In this document: piece by piece, positions 32,528 to 44,100 of the stretch
How the letters are laid out: every line of letters starts with the position of its first letter
Numbering within the stretch: position 1 is the stretch's first letter
Origin: a virus
Virus record (IMG/VR): IMGVR_UViG_3300023179_009086
Span: 1-64,000 of that record
Length of the DNA stretch: 64,000 nt
Reading direction: 5' to 3' (one strand)
Notes under the pieces: model-generated
What the model was told of the DNA's origin: nothing
Seen by the model: the letters and a program-made list of their open reading frames with translations, nothing else
Databases searched by the model: none
Translations under genes and position numbers: made by a program

Positions 32528-33609
32528 TTTATTAAATTTTCAATTTGTTTTGCAACACTATTCCAATTATATGTTTCTTTTAATATTTCATTATTTAAAA
32601 ATAATTTTTGAAATAAATTATTATAATTTTTATAAGCATTAATCATTTCTTGTGCTAAATGATTTACATCGGGCATATAAATTTTTGCACCTTTATTCAC
32701 TCTCCAATATTGATATTTTTCATCAGCTTCTACTTGTTTTACATCAATTAATAAAGAATTTTTATCATTTAAAAAATCTAATTGTCCGGTGCATCTAGGG
32801 GCAATAATAATTTTATTTAAAAACAAACCTTCTAATAAAGGTAAACCAAATCCTTCTGATGATGAAGCACTAACTACAGCATCACAAACATTATAAAGTG
32901 GTACAATATCATCAAGAGTATCAATAACAACTTCAACCGTTGGAAGATTTTTACCAAATTTTTTTTGAGCGTTCATTAATTGTTCTAAAAAATAACATTC
33001 AAATTTATGTTTTGGTTTATTAAGATTAGTTTTTATAACTAAACATACATCATCATCTTCTTTAAAAGCAGAATAATAAGCTTCTAAAATTAAATTTATA
33101 TTTTTTCTATAATGTGGTATTGAAATATTTAGAAATTTAAATTTTTTATTATTTTTTAATAAAAATTTATTCTTGTTATTAAGTATAGATAAATCTATAC
33201 CATGTGGTATAGTAATACATTTTTTAGAATCCCATCCGTTAGCTATAAAATTTTCTCTAGTCCAATTGCTAGATGGAAAAACATAATCAATATGTTTTAA
33301 TTCTGATATCCATTCTTTAGGTAAAATAGAAGATTCATAATTATAAATTGCTGCTTTTACTTTAGATTTTTTATTAAATCTTGTATTAAAATTTACGGGT
33401 AGAGTATAAGCAATATCAAGATCTGGAGATGGATGCCATTTTTCCAAATCTTTAATTAAATTATCAGGTATTAATTCTCTTCCGTTAATTGATTTTAAAT
33501 ATAAATTATTGCCTCTATTTTTAAAAGCAGTAAGTAACCCTCTCATAGTTACCGCCCAACTATGAGAGGTTCCAAGCATAGTTTCAGACCTTATATTTAA
33601 AAAATTCAT
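32524..33609 (-). CDS. Glycosyltransferase, GT4-like
   Basis: A 361-residue GT-B enzyme and the first gene of the glycan run. It has SSILPKEWISELKHIDYVFPSSNWTRENF, FLNISIPHYRKNINLILEAYY and a donor site in SASSSEGFGLPLLEGLFLNKIIIAPR with E-x7-E. Two starts are possible. The ATG at 33609 has no ribosome site. An ATG ten codons later (33579, MLGTSHSWAV) has an AAGG upstream. A TATAAT lies at 33616-33621 without a -35, so a promoter for the locus may be here. Confidence 0.9.
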   Translation of the reverse strand: MNFLNIRSETMLGTSHSWAVTMRGLLTAFKNRGNNLYLKSINGRELIPDNLIKDLEKWHPSPDLDIAYTLPVNFNTRFNKKSKVKAAIYNYESSILPKEWISELKHIDYVFPSSNWTRENFIANGWDSKKCITIPHGIDLSILNNKNKFLLKNNKKFKFLNISIPHYRKNINLILEAYYSAFKEDDDVCLVIKTNLNKPKHKFECYFLEQLMNAQKKFGKNLPTVEVVIDTLDDIVPLYNVCDAVVSASSSEGFGLPLLEGLFLNKIIIAPRCTGQLDFLNDKNSLLIDVKQVEADEKYQYWRVNKGAKIYMPDVNHLAQEMINAYKNYNNLFQKLFLNNEILKETYNWNSVAKQIENLIK

Positions 33610-33636
33610 AAGGTAATTATACTAAAAATATTTAAT

Positions 33637-36600
33637 TTAAGCCGAGAAACTACAAGGAAATGGACCTTCAATAAAAACGCCAGTAGAAGTTGAGCCAGTA
33701 ATAAAGAAGCAATCATCAGATTCTGATAAAATTACTTCTGGAACGCATTTACCAAGTCCAATTCTAGAAAGATCATTAATATTAATTGTTAAATCATTAT
33801 TTTTAAATCCAGATTTTTTCAAATAAACACCCAGATTTAAAACTGTTCTATTTTCAGTAATAACAGAGTCATATAGTATATTTTTTGTTTGTAATGTTAA
33901 AATTCCAGTAGATGGATCTAAAGTTGATCCTACTTTAAAAATAACTCCAGTTGTAATATCATAATAAATAATATTTAAAGATATTGAGTTTGTAATATTA
34001 AACGAATTAAGCTCATCAGTTTCTGATGTTAAAAGAAAAGCCTTATAATATCCTGGCAAATGACCAGGAACTGAAAGCATACTTTTGATTGCATCTGTAA
34101 CATCAAAACCAATGGTATCTGTTGCAATACCAGATATTGGTGCCAAAGATGAGATAATAGAAGTATTTGTAGATAAAATTAAATCCAAATACTTTGATAA
34201 ATTATTTGCATTAATATTTTCATAAGGAATTAATTTAAAATTAGAACTTGTAATATTAAAATCTTGAGATGCAATAAAGTTAATTGTTGCTGATATAACT
34301 TCGGTTTTTGAATTTAAATTTAAAGGAAAATTAAAAGATAATTCATTTAATTTTGGTCCAGCATATCCAATTAAAATTTCAGAAGATGTAATTTCATTTG
34401 ATACTTCCTCTTCATATGCTATGATAAAATCATTTGATAAAAAGTAAGTTTTATAAATATAAGAAGAAGAAGTTGTAACACCAGACGCTTCAGTTTTAAA
34501 TATTAAATTAGCAGCACCTTCACCAGGATTGGTAGAAAGTAATTCTCCAATTTTTATATATTCTTGTTCAAGAACTAATGAATTATTATTTTGATAATAG
34601 TAATAGGCAGTAGTAATATCATTAATTCTTCTTATTCTAAAATTAATGCTTTCATCCTCATCTTCTGGTGCAGGAATACTGTAATCAAATGCATAAATTT
34701 CAGAAGAACCATCATTGACAGAGCCGCTCCAGAAAATCTCTACACCATCTCCATTCCCAGACTGCCTCCATCCCAACTTTAAAACCGAGGTTCCACTATA
34801 TTCATTATTCATAGTAACTTGCATATAAGTCTGGATACTTCCTAATAATAATTTTGATGGGTCCCAGGAATTTCTTTTTCCAGTAAAAGAAATTGTAAAA
34901 TCTCCTGTTAAATCTGGTTCAGCAATAGGTCTGGTTAATGTTGAATAAGTTGAGGTAGAGGTATTAACATTAATTTCAAAAGAAGAATATGTGGTATAAT
35001 TATTAATTGTAGTATTTCCATCATTAGAATATGATGGCCAAGAAGAAAATCCAGAAGAATATATTTCTGGATAAGAAGAGTTTAAAATAATATCATTACT
35101 AGAATATGAAACCTCTGTCTCTGTAGTATAGCCATCTGCCGCATATCCATCGACTAAGGCATCTACATAAAGACTGGAAATTGCTTTTGATATTTTAACC
35201 CTTCCTAGTGATAAATCTGTAACACTACCTGAATCGTTGCAGCCGACTAATGTACCATCTGAATATCTCATGGCAGGATATCCTGCTGCAGTATTACAAG
35301 TTCCATTATAAGATTTTATAAAAGATTCATAAATATTAATTGAACAATCATCAATAGATCCCGGTGGTAGTGGTAATAAAACATTAACATATTCAAAATC
35401 ACCATGATGAGGTACTCCTGGTGCGGAAAGAATATCACCATTAGGTATATATAAATCATTTGGTAAAACTTTTTGATTTTTAATAACTGGTGATTCACTT
35501 AATTCATTAAAACAAACTTCATTTTCACATAAACAATTTTCTGTTTTAACTTCTAAAACAGCTTGTTCTACAAATCTTCTTAAATCAATAACATTTAATA
35601 AATTATTAGAAAATAAATTCCCAGCAGATGTAATGGTCCAGTTTTTAAAATCTGCTGGTATATTAACTAATAAATTATTATCAGCAAAAGTATTAACTTC
35701 TGTACCAGAATAAACTATAAGATCAAAAGCAGAGGAACCAATAAAACTTACTGAATTACCATCTAGAGTTGTAACTAAAGCAGAGGCATTTAATCCAGTA
35801 AAAGAAATTTCTGATATAAAATATTCTCCAGCATCACTTTCAGTTTCTGGAATAACAATTTTATCACCAGCTCTAATAATTCTTGTAGTCTCTTGGGAAA
35901 TTACACTAAAAGAAATAGCGTTAGTAGAGGTAGTGCAAACTCCAGTGTTAGCTATATCTTCAAAAATTAAAGGATAATTATTAACAGAATCAATATTAGA
36001 AAGTCCAATCTCTAAAACTGTAAATTCTTCTGGAATGGAAAAATTGATATACCCATCAATTGCATCCTCTATAATTGAAATATCGCTGCCATCAATTGAT
36101 CCATCATTATTTACATCTGATTTATAAAAATTAATTAAATCAATACTTCCATTTAATATTAAATTTTGAGTTACAGACGAGGTATAAGTATTTCCTGCTA
36201 ATTCTAGTACAGAATTAAGGTCCTGATAAGTAATCTTTCCATCGGAATTTAAATCTGCAACATTTTGAACTGAACAAGAAATTGATGAAATTTTATATTG
36301 AGATCCACAATTGCAACTGGTATCTGGAATAAAAATTCTATTTAAAATTGCTTTAGTTTTAATATCATTAGAAGGATTTATAAAATAAATTTTATCTGGA
36401 GTTATTTGTCCAACATAAGAAAATGTTCCAGAAATATCAGCTGGAGATCTATCATTATTATCTACAACATAACCTAAAATATTTGGATTTAAATCTAAAA
36501 TAGAATTTAATTCACTTTCTAATAGAATAGTAACACTATAAGAATCTAAAATTCTTGTAAAAGTATAATTTCCAGTTCTTGGATGAGCAATTGGTGTAGT

Positions 36601-38133
36601 AAATTTTTCAGATCTATCTAGAATAATATAATTTTTTTCTCCATTTATATTTTTTAATTCTATATCTTTTAATGTAAATGGAATTAAATTATTTCCTATA
36701 TATTCTATATAACTTGGAACTTCAAATTGAACTCCATCCTCAGAGAAAATTTTTCCACTAGCTATTTCTATTGTAGAAGTATGAAGTTCAAACCATAAAC
36801 TTCTATCGGAATCATCAACATATTTATTATTAACTATATCAAATTCTGTAAATAAAGTAGTTTTTAAATCATATTCTTCTTGAATGGTCAGGGCTTGACC
36901 ATTCTGTTCTTTTTTATAAGCTTTATCATACCCCTGATACAATCTAATTGTACCTGTTGAGGTGTCTCCAACTCTTTTTATAATAAAACAATAATAAGAG
37001 TCTATTTCAAGGGATGGTTCTAAATTTGGATTTGCAATAAGTGTTGATGAGAAATCAAAATTAACAATAGTAGGAGTTTCTCCTAATTTTATACCCATTG
37101 AAATAAAATCATTATAAGAATAAGATGTCTCAACTAAAGATATTGCTTCTGGGTCAAAATTTATAAGATTTTCTGGAATAGCATCGGTAATACAGTTAGC
37201 AGCAGTAGTTAATTTGTGAATAGAAATAACTAAATTTCCAGAAAATTCTGAAGAAATAGAGGTATCAAGACCCATTAATAAAGATATATTTTGTAAACCA
37301 TTTGTTTTGGCTAAAAACTTTTGACCATAAGCAGTAGCAGAACTTTCTCCGGCAGAAAATAATAATATTTCTGCAGGATCTGTTTCATAATAAATTTCAC
37401 TTGTTGAAAAAGTTTCATCAAGTGCCTCTGAAAAAATATCTAACAAAGATAGTTCTTCAGAATAAGTTATAAAATTATTTAAATAAAAATTAGGACTTTC
37501 TATTTGAGAAATAGAAAGGGATTTTGGAAAAACTTCTATTGCATCAGATTCATAAATTAAAAGATCAATATTTTGTGATGATAAATAATCATAAGAACTA
37601 ACAGAATTATTGTAAAAAGAACTTCCTAATCCACCACTTAAGTTGTTAAAATATATAGCATATATATATTTATAATAATTAGAAGTTATTTTTTTTAAAG
37701 AATCTTCAAAATTTAAATATTCAGTAACAATTTCACCTCTAGAATCTAGTGGATTATATCTTGATCCTAGAATTATAATTTTTACTGGATAATTATTTTT
37801 AATAGTAGCATTCTTAAGTTCAAAAATAATTCTTTTTCCATATTCAGCATCAGAAGGCTGTCTGTCTAAATAGATTGGTTTACCATCAAATTTTCCGGCA
37901 CTAATTACAAACTTTGAAATATTTTCAGCATAAAAACCTGGATTACTTAATGTAAGAAGTATGCGATTTTCAATTGGATTATCTTTTACTAAACCACTGC
38001 CATGAGCAGAAGCCATATGATTAGATGTTAAACCCCTTAAATGGTTTTGCTCCTGATCTAAATCTGCTTCTGATAACTTTTGTCCATCAAAAAAGTTAAC
38101 TCTTGGCACAATTGTTATATTACTTGTTGACAT
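33637..38133 (-). CDS. Large tail/baseplate-associated protein with dockerin-like Ca-binding repeats (1498 aa)
   Basis: The start is the ATG at 38133 with GGAGAG five bases upstream; the longer frame begins at a TTG. The N-terminus reads TIVPRVNFFDGQKLSEADLDQEQNHLRGL, a type of start I associate with phage baseplate or tail attachment proteins, though I cannot name a family. Residues of about 625-695 contain two Ca-binding loops, DLNSDGKITYQDL and DVNNDGSIDGSDI, spaced as in type I dockerins. Residues of about 1000-1150 look like a beta-sandwich of lectin type (LTGDFTISFTGKRNSWDP). It is mostly beta-structured with few charged helices. It lies last in the tail run and is a likely distal fibre or receptor-contact protein. 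Confidence 0.75.
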   Translation of the reverse strand: MSTSNITIVPRVNFFDGQKLSEADLDQEQNHLRGLTSNHMASAHGSGLVKDNPIENRILLTLSNPGFYAENISKFVISAGKFDGKPIYLDRQPSDAEYGKRIIFELKNATIKNNYPVKIIILGSRYNPLDSRGEIVTEYLNFEDSLKKITSNYYKYIYAIYFNNLSGGLGSSFYNNSVSSYDYLSSQNIDLLIYESDAIEVFPKSLSISQIESPNFYLNNFITYSEELSLLDIFSEALDETFSTSEIYYETDPAEILLFSAGESSATAYGQKFLAKTNGLQNISLLMGLDTSISSEFSGNLVISIHKLTTAANCITDAIPENLINFDPEAISLVETSYSYNDFISMGIKLGETPTIVNFDFSSTLIANPNLEPSLEIDSYYCFIIKRVGDTSTGTIRLYQGYDKAYKKEQNGQALTIQEEYDLKTTLFTEFDIVNNKYVDDSDRSLWFELHTSTIEIASGKIFSEDGVQFEVPSYIEYIGNNLIPFTLKDIELKNINGEKNYIILDRSEKFTTPIAHPRTGNYTFTRILDSYSVTILLESELNSILDLNPNILGYVVDNNDRSPADISGTFSYVGQITPDKIYFINPSNDIKTKAILNRIFIPDTSCNCGSQYKISSISCSVQNVADLNSDGKITYQDLNSVLELAGNTYTSSVTQNLILNGSIDLINFYKSDVNNDGSIDGSDISIIEDAIDGYINFSIPEEFTVLEIGLSNIDSVNNYPLIFEDIANTGVCTTSTNAISFSVISQETTRIIRAGDKIVIPETESDAGEYFISEISFTGLNASALVTTLDGNSVSFIGSSAFDLIVYSGTEVNTFADNNLLVNIPADFKNWTITSAGNLFSNNLLNVIDLRRFVEQAVLEVKTENCLCENEVCFNELSESPVIKNQKVLPNDLYIPNGDILSAPGVPHHGDFEYVNVLLPLPPGSIDDCSINIYESFIKSYNGTCNTAAGYPAMRYSDGTLVGCNDSGSVTDLSLGRVKISKAISSLYVDALVDGYAADGYTTETEVSYSSNDIILNSSYPEIYSSGFSSWPSYSNDGNTTINNYTTYSSFEINVNTSTSTYSTLTRPIAEPDLTGDFTISFTGKRNSWDPSKLLLGSIQTYMQVTMNNEYSGTSVLKLGWRQSGNGDGVEIFWSGSVNDGSSEIYAFDYSIPAPEDEDESINFRIRRINDITTAYYYYQNNNSLVLEQEYIKIGELLSTNPGEGAANLIFKTEASGVTTSSSYIYKTYFLSNDFIIAYEEEVSNEITSSEILIGYAGPKLNELSFNFPLNLNSKTEVISATINFIASQDFNITSSNFKLIPYENINANNLSKYLDLILSTNTSIISSLAPISGIATDTIGFDVTDAIKSMLSVPGHLPGYYKAFLLTSETDELNSFNITNSISLNIIYYDITTGVIFKVGSTLDPSTGILTLQTKNILYDSVITENRTVLNLGVYLKKSGFKNNDLTININDLSRIGLGKCVPEVILSESDDCFFITGSTSTGVFIEGPFPCSFSA
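36050..36265 (-). repeat. Duplicated dockerin-type calcium-binding motif within the 1498-aa tail protein
   Basis: Two copies of the pattern D-x-N-x-D-G-x-I-x-x-x-D, each followed by a helix, lie about 48 residues apart. The first (DLNSDGKITYQDLNSVLELAG) and the second (DVNNDGSIDGSDISIIEDAI) keep all calcium-ligand positions of EF-hand-like dockerin loops. This is an internal protein repeat, not a DNA repeat. Confidence 0.75.
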
Positions 38134-38163
38134 TAACTCTCCATAGTTTTTCAATAAGATTTT

Positions 38164-38170
38164 TATTTAT
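38164..38170 (-). promoter_or_regulatory. Possible T4-type late promoter motif (ATAAATA)
   Basis: The 58-bp gap before the 1498-aa gene contains ATAAATA on the coding strand, about 31 bases before the start. T4-like late promoters use TATAAATA, and related phages use NATAAATA. In DNA this AT-rich the motif is expected by chance, so this is only a candidate. Confidence 0.25.
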
Positions 38171-38191
38171 TAATAGACTAAATAATTGATA

Positions 38192-41100
38192 TTAGCACGC
38201 CTTTCTTTTAAATTTTACAAGAACGTTAGTATGAGATGGCTTTAATCTATTAACTAAATATACAATTAAATCTTCTATTTCACTAGAGTTAATTTTACCA
38301 AAATCATCAACAACCTCTATATCAAACTCATAAATACCCCTGATTAAATCTGTTATAGTAACATAATTATTGTTATTTTCAAATATTTCAAAATCATTAA
38401 TATAAGATGTATATAGATCCTCCTTTACTGGAAGTATAGTATTTAAATTAGCACTATAATTTAAATCTAAATAATTTCCAGAAGAATCTTTTATTTGTAA
38501 TCTATCATTTTTACTAATTCTAAAATTATCAATTCTAGATAAACAAGAATTAAATCCATCATATCTAGAACCTATATAAATTTGTTCCAGAGAATCTGTA
38601 ATAGAAATTATTCCATTTAAAACAGAGCTAGAATTAGTTAATCCATCTATAGCTAATTTTAGATAATCATTTCCTGTATTTATCTTCCATGCCGCAGATA
38701 CTTTATGCCAAGAATTTGAGATCCAATCAATAGGTTGATAAACAAAAGATTCAAAATATTTATTAGATATTTTAAAATATATTTTTTGATTTTCAAAATA
38801 TATTTGAATTCTAGATTCATTTGAAGATTTTTCAAAATATTTTACAATAACTGGATCATTACTTATTAATTTAGTTTTTAGATAAATAATTTTTCCATCT
38901 TTTTTAAGAGTAGCACCACTAGCAAAATTATTAAAAACTCCAGTTCCACCTTCTAGTCTACCAGAAATTTTAGATCTAAAAATTTCATCATATCTATTAG
39001 TTTCATAAATTAAAGAATCTTTTTTCTGAGGAAGGGTAATTGAAATAATTTTTTCTGCAGAAGTTGGTAGTTCAATAATACTAGTAGAAGATGGTGTAAT
39101 AAAAGCAGTTTTTACATTATATGAATCAAAAATTACTCTTCTTTTATTATCTGTATCAGAAGATAATAATGGACTAATCCAAAATTCTATTGTTCCAATA
39201 TTTTTATCAAAAATATTAGGAGCACTATAAAAAATTGGATTAGTATTATAAAATTTACCAGAATACTTAAAATTATTATTTACGCTATTATAGCCAACAA
39301 TTAATTCATTATTGCTTGCATATTTTGCTTCATTAAATAAAGGACCGCCTTCGGCTCTATGAGCTTCTACATAAGTTTCATTAGCAATACTATCAGTATA
39401 ACCTAATTTTTTCATTTCTGAAATAAATTTAATTTTATTATTTATAAAATTAGATAATAATTCTAAATCATTAGCATTTAATTTATATTTAAAATTATCT
39501 TTTGTATTTAAAAATATTTTATTTCTAAGTCTTCTAATTTGCAAATCAAATGGATCATCAAAATGTGATAAGAAAATTGTTTGTTCATCAAGACAAGGTT
39601 TTTTATTTGAAATATATTCTTCAGTAATATTTCTTGCAAAAGTACTGGCAGATTGATAACTTCTTATATCTCCAGACATTTCTGTAATAATTTTTACCTC
39701 ATCTAATAATCCACCTAATTTTTTATTACCTAAAATATCAGAACCTAAGAATATTTTTTCTCCAACTCTAGGTAATTTAATTTTTAAATAAGATGGATAT
39801 TCAAAAAGATAACTACCAGATGGTAGCTTATACTCTACTTGGCCATTACTACCATAAGTGGTAATGTAGAATACACCATTAGAATATTTATAAATTTCTG
39901 CATAATCTCCATTATTATTTTCATCTGTAATATTATCAGATTCAAAAATTGAAAATACTAATGGTTCATAATCAATATCTATAAGTTTAAAGTTACCACT
40001 AACTTTAGTTATCTTAGTGTAAAAATTAATTAATTGATATATTTTATTATCAACTATAGAAAGATATTCAGAAGCAAATCCTTCTGAAGTTTCTCCTTCA
40101 ATATACAAATAATTATCATCTGAATAACCATCTTTACAGTAATTAATATTATCTGATTCAAACTTAATAGAAATTAATCTTCCATAATTTAAAATTTGAT
40201 AAATTGAACTTGTATCTAGATTATTGTTAATTTCAAATGAAAAAATATTTTCATTTAGCGATCCAGAAGGTATAGTATCATCTAGTAAAATTCTTTTAAT
40301 TTTAACAGATTTTAAATCTATTGGTTTTGACATATTGGTAATAAAACCAGAAACTTCATTTAAATATTCTGGACCTAAAATACTATTACTTGAATAATTT
40401 ATTTTTTCAGAAATTTTAGATTTGTTTAAACCAAAATTTTCAATCCAAATATCAAGATCTGATACCTCAATAGAAGGTACCCAATTACAATCTATATCTT
40501 GATATAAAAAGTCTATATTTCCATTGTTTAAATTAATTCTATATTTTGGATTAATAACATTATTTTCTACAATAGAAATTAAATTATTATCAACCGTATA
40601 AAGTACTCCACCAAGCTCCGTTGTAACTTTCTGGCAGTCTGTTTGATAAATTTCAAACTTAGTGGAAGAAAAAATAGTATTAAGTTGATTTCCAAAAATA
40701 TTTGGTGGGCGATAAAATTCTATATTTGTAGCAGATGTTGTAAAATAATATGGTGTTAAATTTTCAATATCTAATAAATAAATAGTCTTATTATCTACAG
40801 AACCAATAACAAAAGCTTTATTATTTAGTTCAGAAGCTAAATTACCATTTTTAATAATAATTGTTTTTCCAATATCATCATTAGTAAAGGAAGATGATAA
40901 GGAATAAAGATAATTTTCTCCAGCTAAAATTTGACCATCATTATATACTTCATAATAAGAAATTTTAGTTTCAGAAAAATCTTGAATTACATCTCTAGCA
41001 ATATCTCCAACTTTTGCGTCTCTCCAGGGTGAAAGATATCCGCCAAATCTATATAATGATGGAGTTTCTTTGCCATCGATAAAAAGGTGCATTTCATCTT

Positions 41101-44100
41101 GTTGATATTCTGTATTAATTCTCCAGGAGGCTCCAATGTGATGAAATTCTCCAGGTAAAAAATCTTTAATGTTGGAAGAAATATTGTAAAAATTTTTATC
41201 TTTTTTAAATAAAGAATCATAAATTCTAAAATTTAAATATCCATAAAAATCTTTATATATAGAAATTCTATTTTGATATAAATCTTCTCCAGAATCAAAA
41301 ATATATCTTTCCAGATCAGAAACAAGCACAAGTGTATCAATATCAGATCCGGATTCCATATATCCATAAGCATCAAGATATCCATCTGCTTTATTATAAA
41401 ATTTAAAATCAATTAAGTTAGTTTGAATTAATAACTTATCAGTATCTTCTAAATTTGTATCAATTTTACTAGAATTTAAATTTAATTCAATATAATCTAT
41501 ATCAATAGATATTTGATTATAAAGATCAATAAAATTATCTGAAACTATATCTTTATCATTAAATTTAATATAAATACCATTTTCTATAATATTATCACAA
41601 TTATAAGTATACTGATTAAAGGTAGAATATTTAATTCTTGAAATAATATTATTTTTGTAATAAATTGTAATTAAATTATCATATTTATTTATTACAACTT
41701 GTAAATTATAAAAATTATTATCTGCCCAATTAAATGGAATTAAGTCTAAAATATCTTTAGAAATACCATCTATAATTGCTAAGTATTTTTGACTTGAACT
41801 AGCTGCAAGTGAAATTTTAATATCTTTATTTCCATCAAAGATTTCTGTAATTGTTGTTCCTATTAAATTACCAGTAATATTTCCTGAGAATTTTCCAGAG
41901 TTTGATCCAATGATATTGGAATCAAAATCTAAAACTTTAAAAGAAATTTCATATTGTAAATCTTGAATGCAATTTAATGGCAAATAAAGATAACTATTGG
42001 AATCTTCAATATTATTAATTCTATAAACATTTGATATTAAAGATGTATTAAAGTTTCCAACTTTTTTCCAATTATTAATATTATGTTCTGTTCCACCAAT
42101 AATTGTATTAATTAAATCACTTCCAAAATTATAAATTGATTTCCATCCACCATTTTCTAATAAAGATTGTCCGCAAAATCTATATTTTGCATCACAAGAA
42201 TCTATTGGACATTCTGAATCATCCAACATAGATTTTGCATATGAAAATCCACCATCTGTGGTAATTTTGCCTTCAATATAATCTTTTAATTCTATTGATT
42301 CATATTCAATATTATAACCATCAAGTGCGTATCCATCTGGACCAATAGATACTATAGATTGATTTGGAATAACTGATTTTATTTTCCAGCTTCCAACATT
42401 ATTTTCATCTACTTTACAATTTTCATCAAACCAAATATATATTGATTTATTATCAGTATTTATATCTGGTATACCATAAACATTTTTGCTATCTTTATTT
42501 AATGTAAAAATAAAATTATTAGGATTACTTTTTCCAGAACCAATATAAATATTGCTTAAACTTAATCCTTCTTCAATTAAATAATTAAATTTAGAAATAT
42601 TTATTTTATTTTTTACAACAGGATCTAAACATCCAATAAATATTTTATTATTTAAATCAGAAATTCCATCAATTTCGGAATTTAAATTATATTCTGAATT
42701 AAACCAAGAATTTAAATTTAAGAAATCAAATAATTCAGAATATTGTCCTGCAGACAATAAATCAGAATAAGCAATATTAAAATTATAATTATTTATTTTT
42801 AAATTAACTTGATTTAATATAGGCTGTCTAAAAATATCTAAATTTAATTCTTCAGATGTAAAATTTACCAAAATTGGTCTAGGATCAAAGTTATATAAAT
42901 ATTCTGAATTAAATTTTTCTCTAATAATAGAAATAACTGGAGTTAATATAATTCCATTTCCACTTGGTCTAGTTGAATTAATTACTTCACTACCAAGCTG
43001 GGTAATATATTGTTGATTATCCGGGATCCTATTAACATAAAATCCATAAATATTTCCATCATCCGGGATAAAATCTATTTCATTTTCATTTATATCAATA
43101 AAAGATATTATTGAATAAACTCTACCATCTTCTAAAACATATTTACAGCCATTAATTTTATCATTAAGAATATTAAATTTTTCAGATAAATATGAAATAT
43201 TTATTTCTTCTGTTAATGTTATTTTAATTTTATTAAAATTTTCATCTCTAAATAATTCTAAAGAAGAAATATCATCATATGTAATACAGTTACAATTTTT
43301 TATAATATATGGACCATCAAAATTGGGTGTCTCATTTTGAGAAATATTTTCATCTTTTATTTTTAAAATATAAATTTTATCTGTTTCAGAATTTATAATT
43401 GGAGATAAAGCGCCAGCTATTAAAAGTACTTTATTTTCATCTCCTACTGAAAATACAAATGGACTGGAGTAATAAGATAAGAATATTTCCAAACCATCGC
43501 CTAGGAAGCCCCTGGACGACACTGGGAGGCCAGATATAAAACCACCCATACCAAGGGTGGACAACCTCTCTGCTAGCATCCCAGAGTCATTTCTGTAGAA
43601 ACTAGAAAGGGAAGCGGATGATCCGGTAAGGGTTGCTGAAAATGAGATGGAGTGTTTTGAAAATTTAGAAGAATTTAATCTATCATGATATTTTGTAATT
43701 CCAAAAGGACCTATTTTTTCTTCATTTTCAATATATTGGTAATTGTAAAGAGATAAATTATTTCCCGTCCAATCAGTGATACCATACCTATCATCTGACA
43801 TAAATAATTCAAAATTTTGATCTTTAAAAATATTAGAATTAAATTTTAAATTAAAATAAATTTCAGCCATTTTTGAAAAATCAAAAGTAAGATTAGCATC
43901 ATTATTGATTCCATGCCAATCATTTCTAATCCAACAGCTAAAAGTACCTTCATCTAAATTTATTCCCGTCTTTGCCGGAGTTGTAATAACAACATCATTA
44001 TCAATTAAAACTCCAGAATCAAATTTTCCAGATTCAAATTTTAAAATTCCATTATATTCTATATTTCCGGGATTTAATAAATCTCTTCCCAAAATCCATG

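Noticed and set aside
16594-33609. A bacterial capsule or O-antigen locus, implying a chromosomal contig
   Set aside because: No flippase, polymerase or chain-length genes are present. The locus is flanked without gaps by phage replication and baseplate genes, all on the same strand.
38155-38191. Series of T4-type late promoters across the tail region
   Set aside because: Only one gap has a clean ATAAATA; the motif is too frequent by chance at this base composition to call more than one low-confidence candidate.
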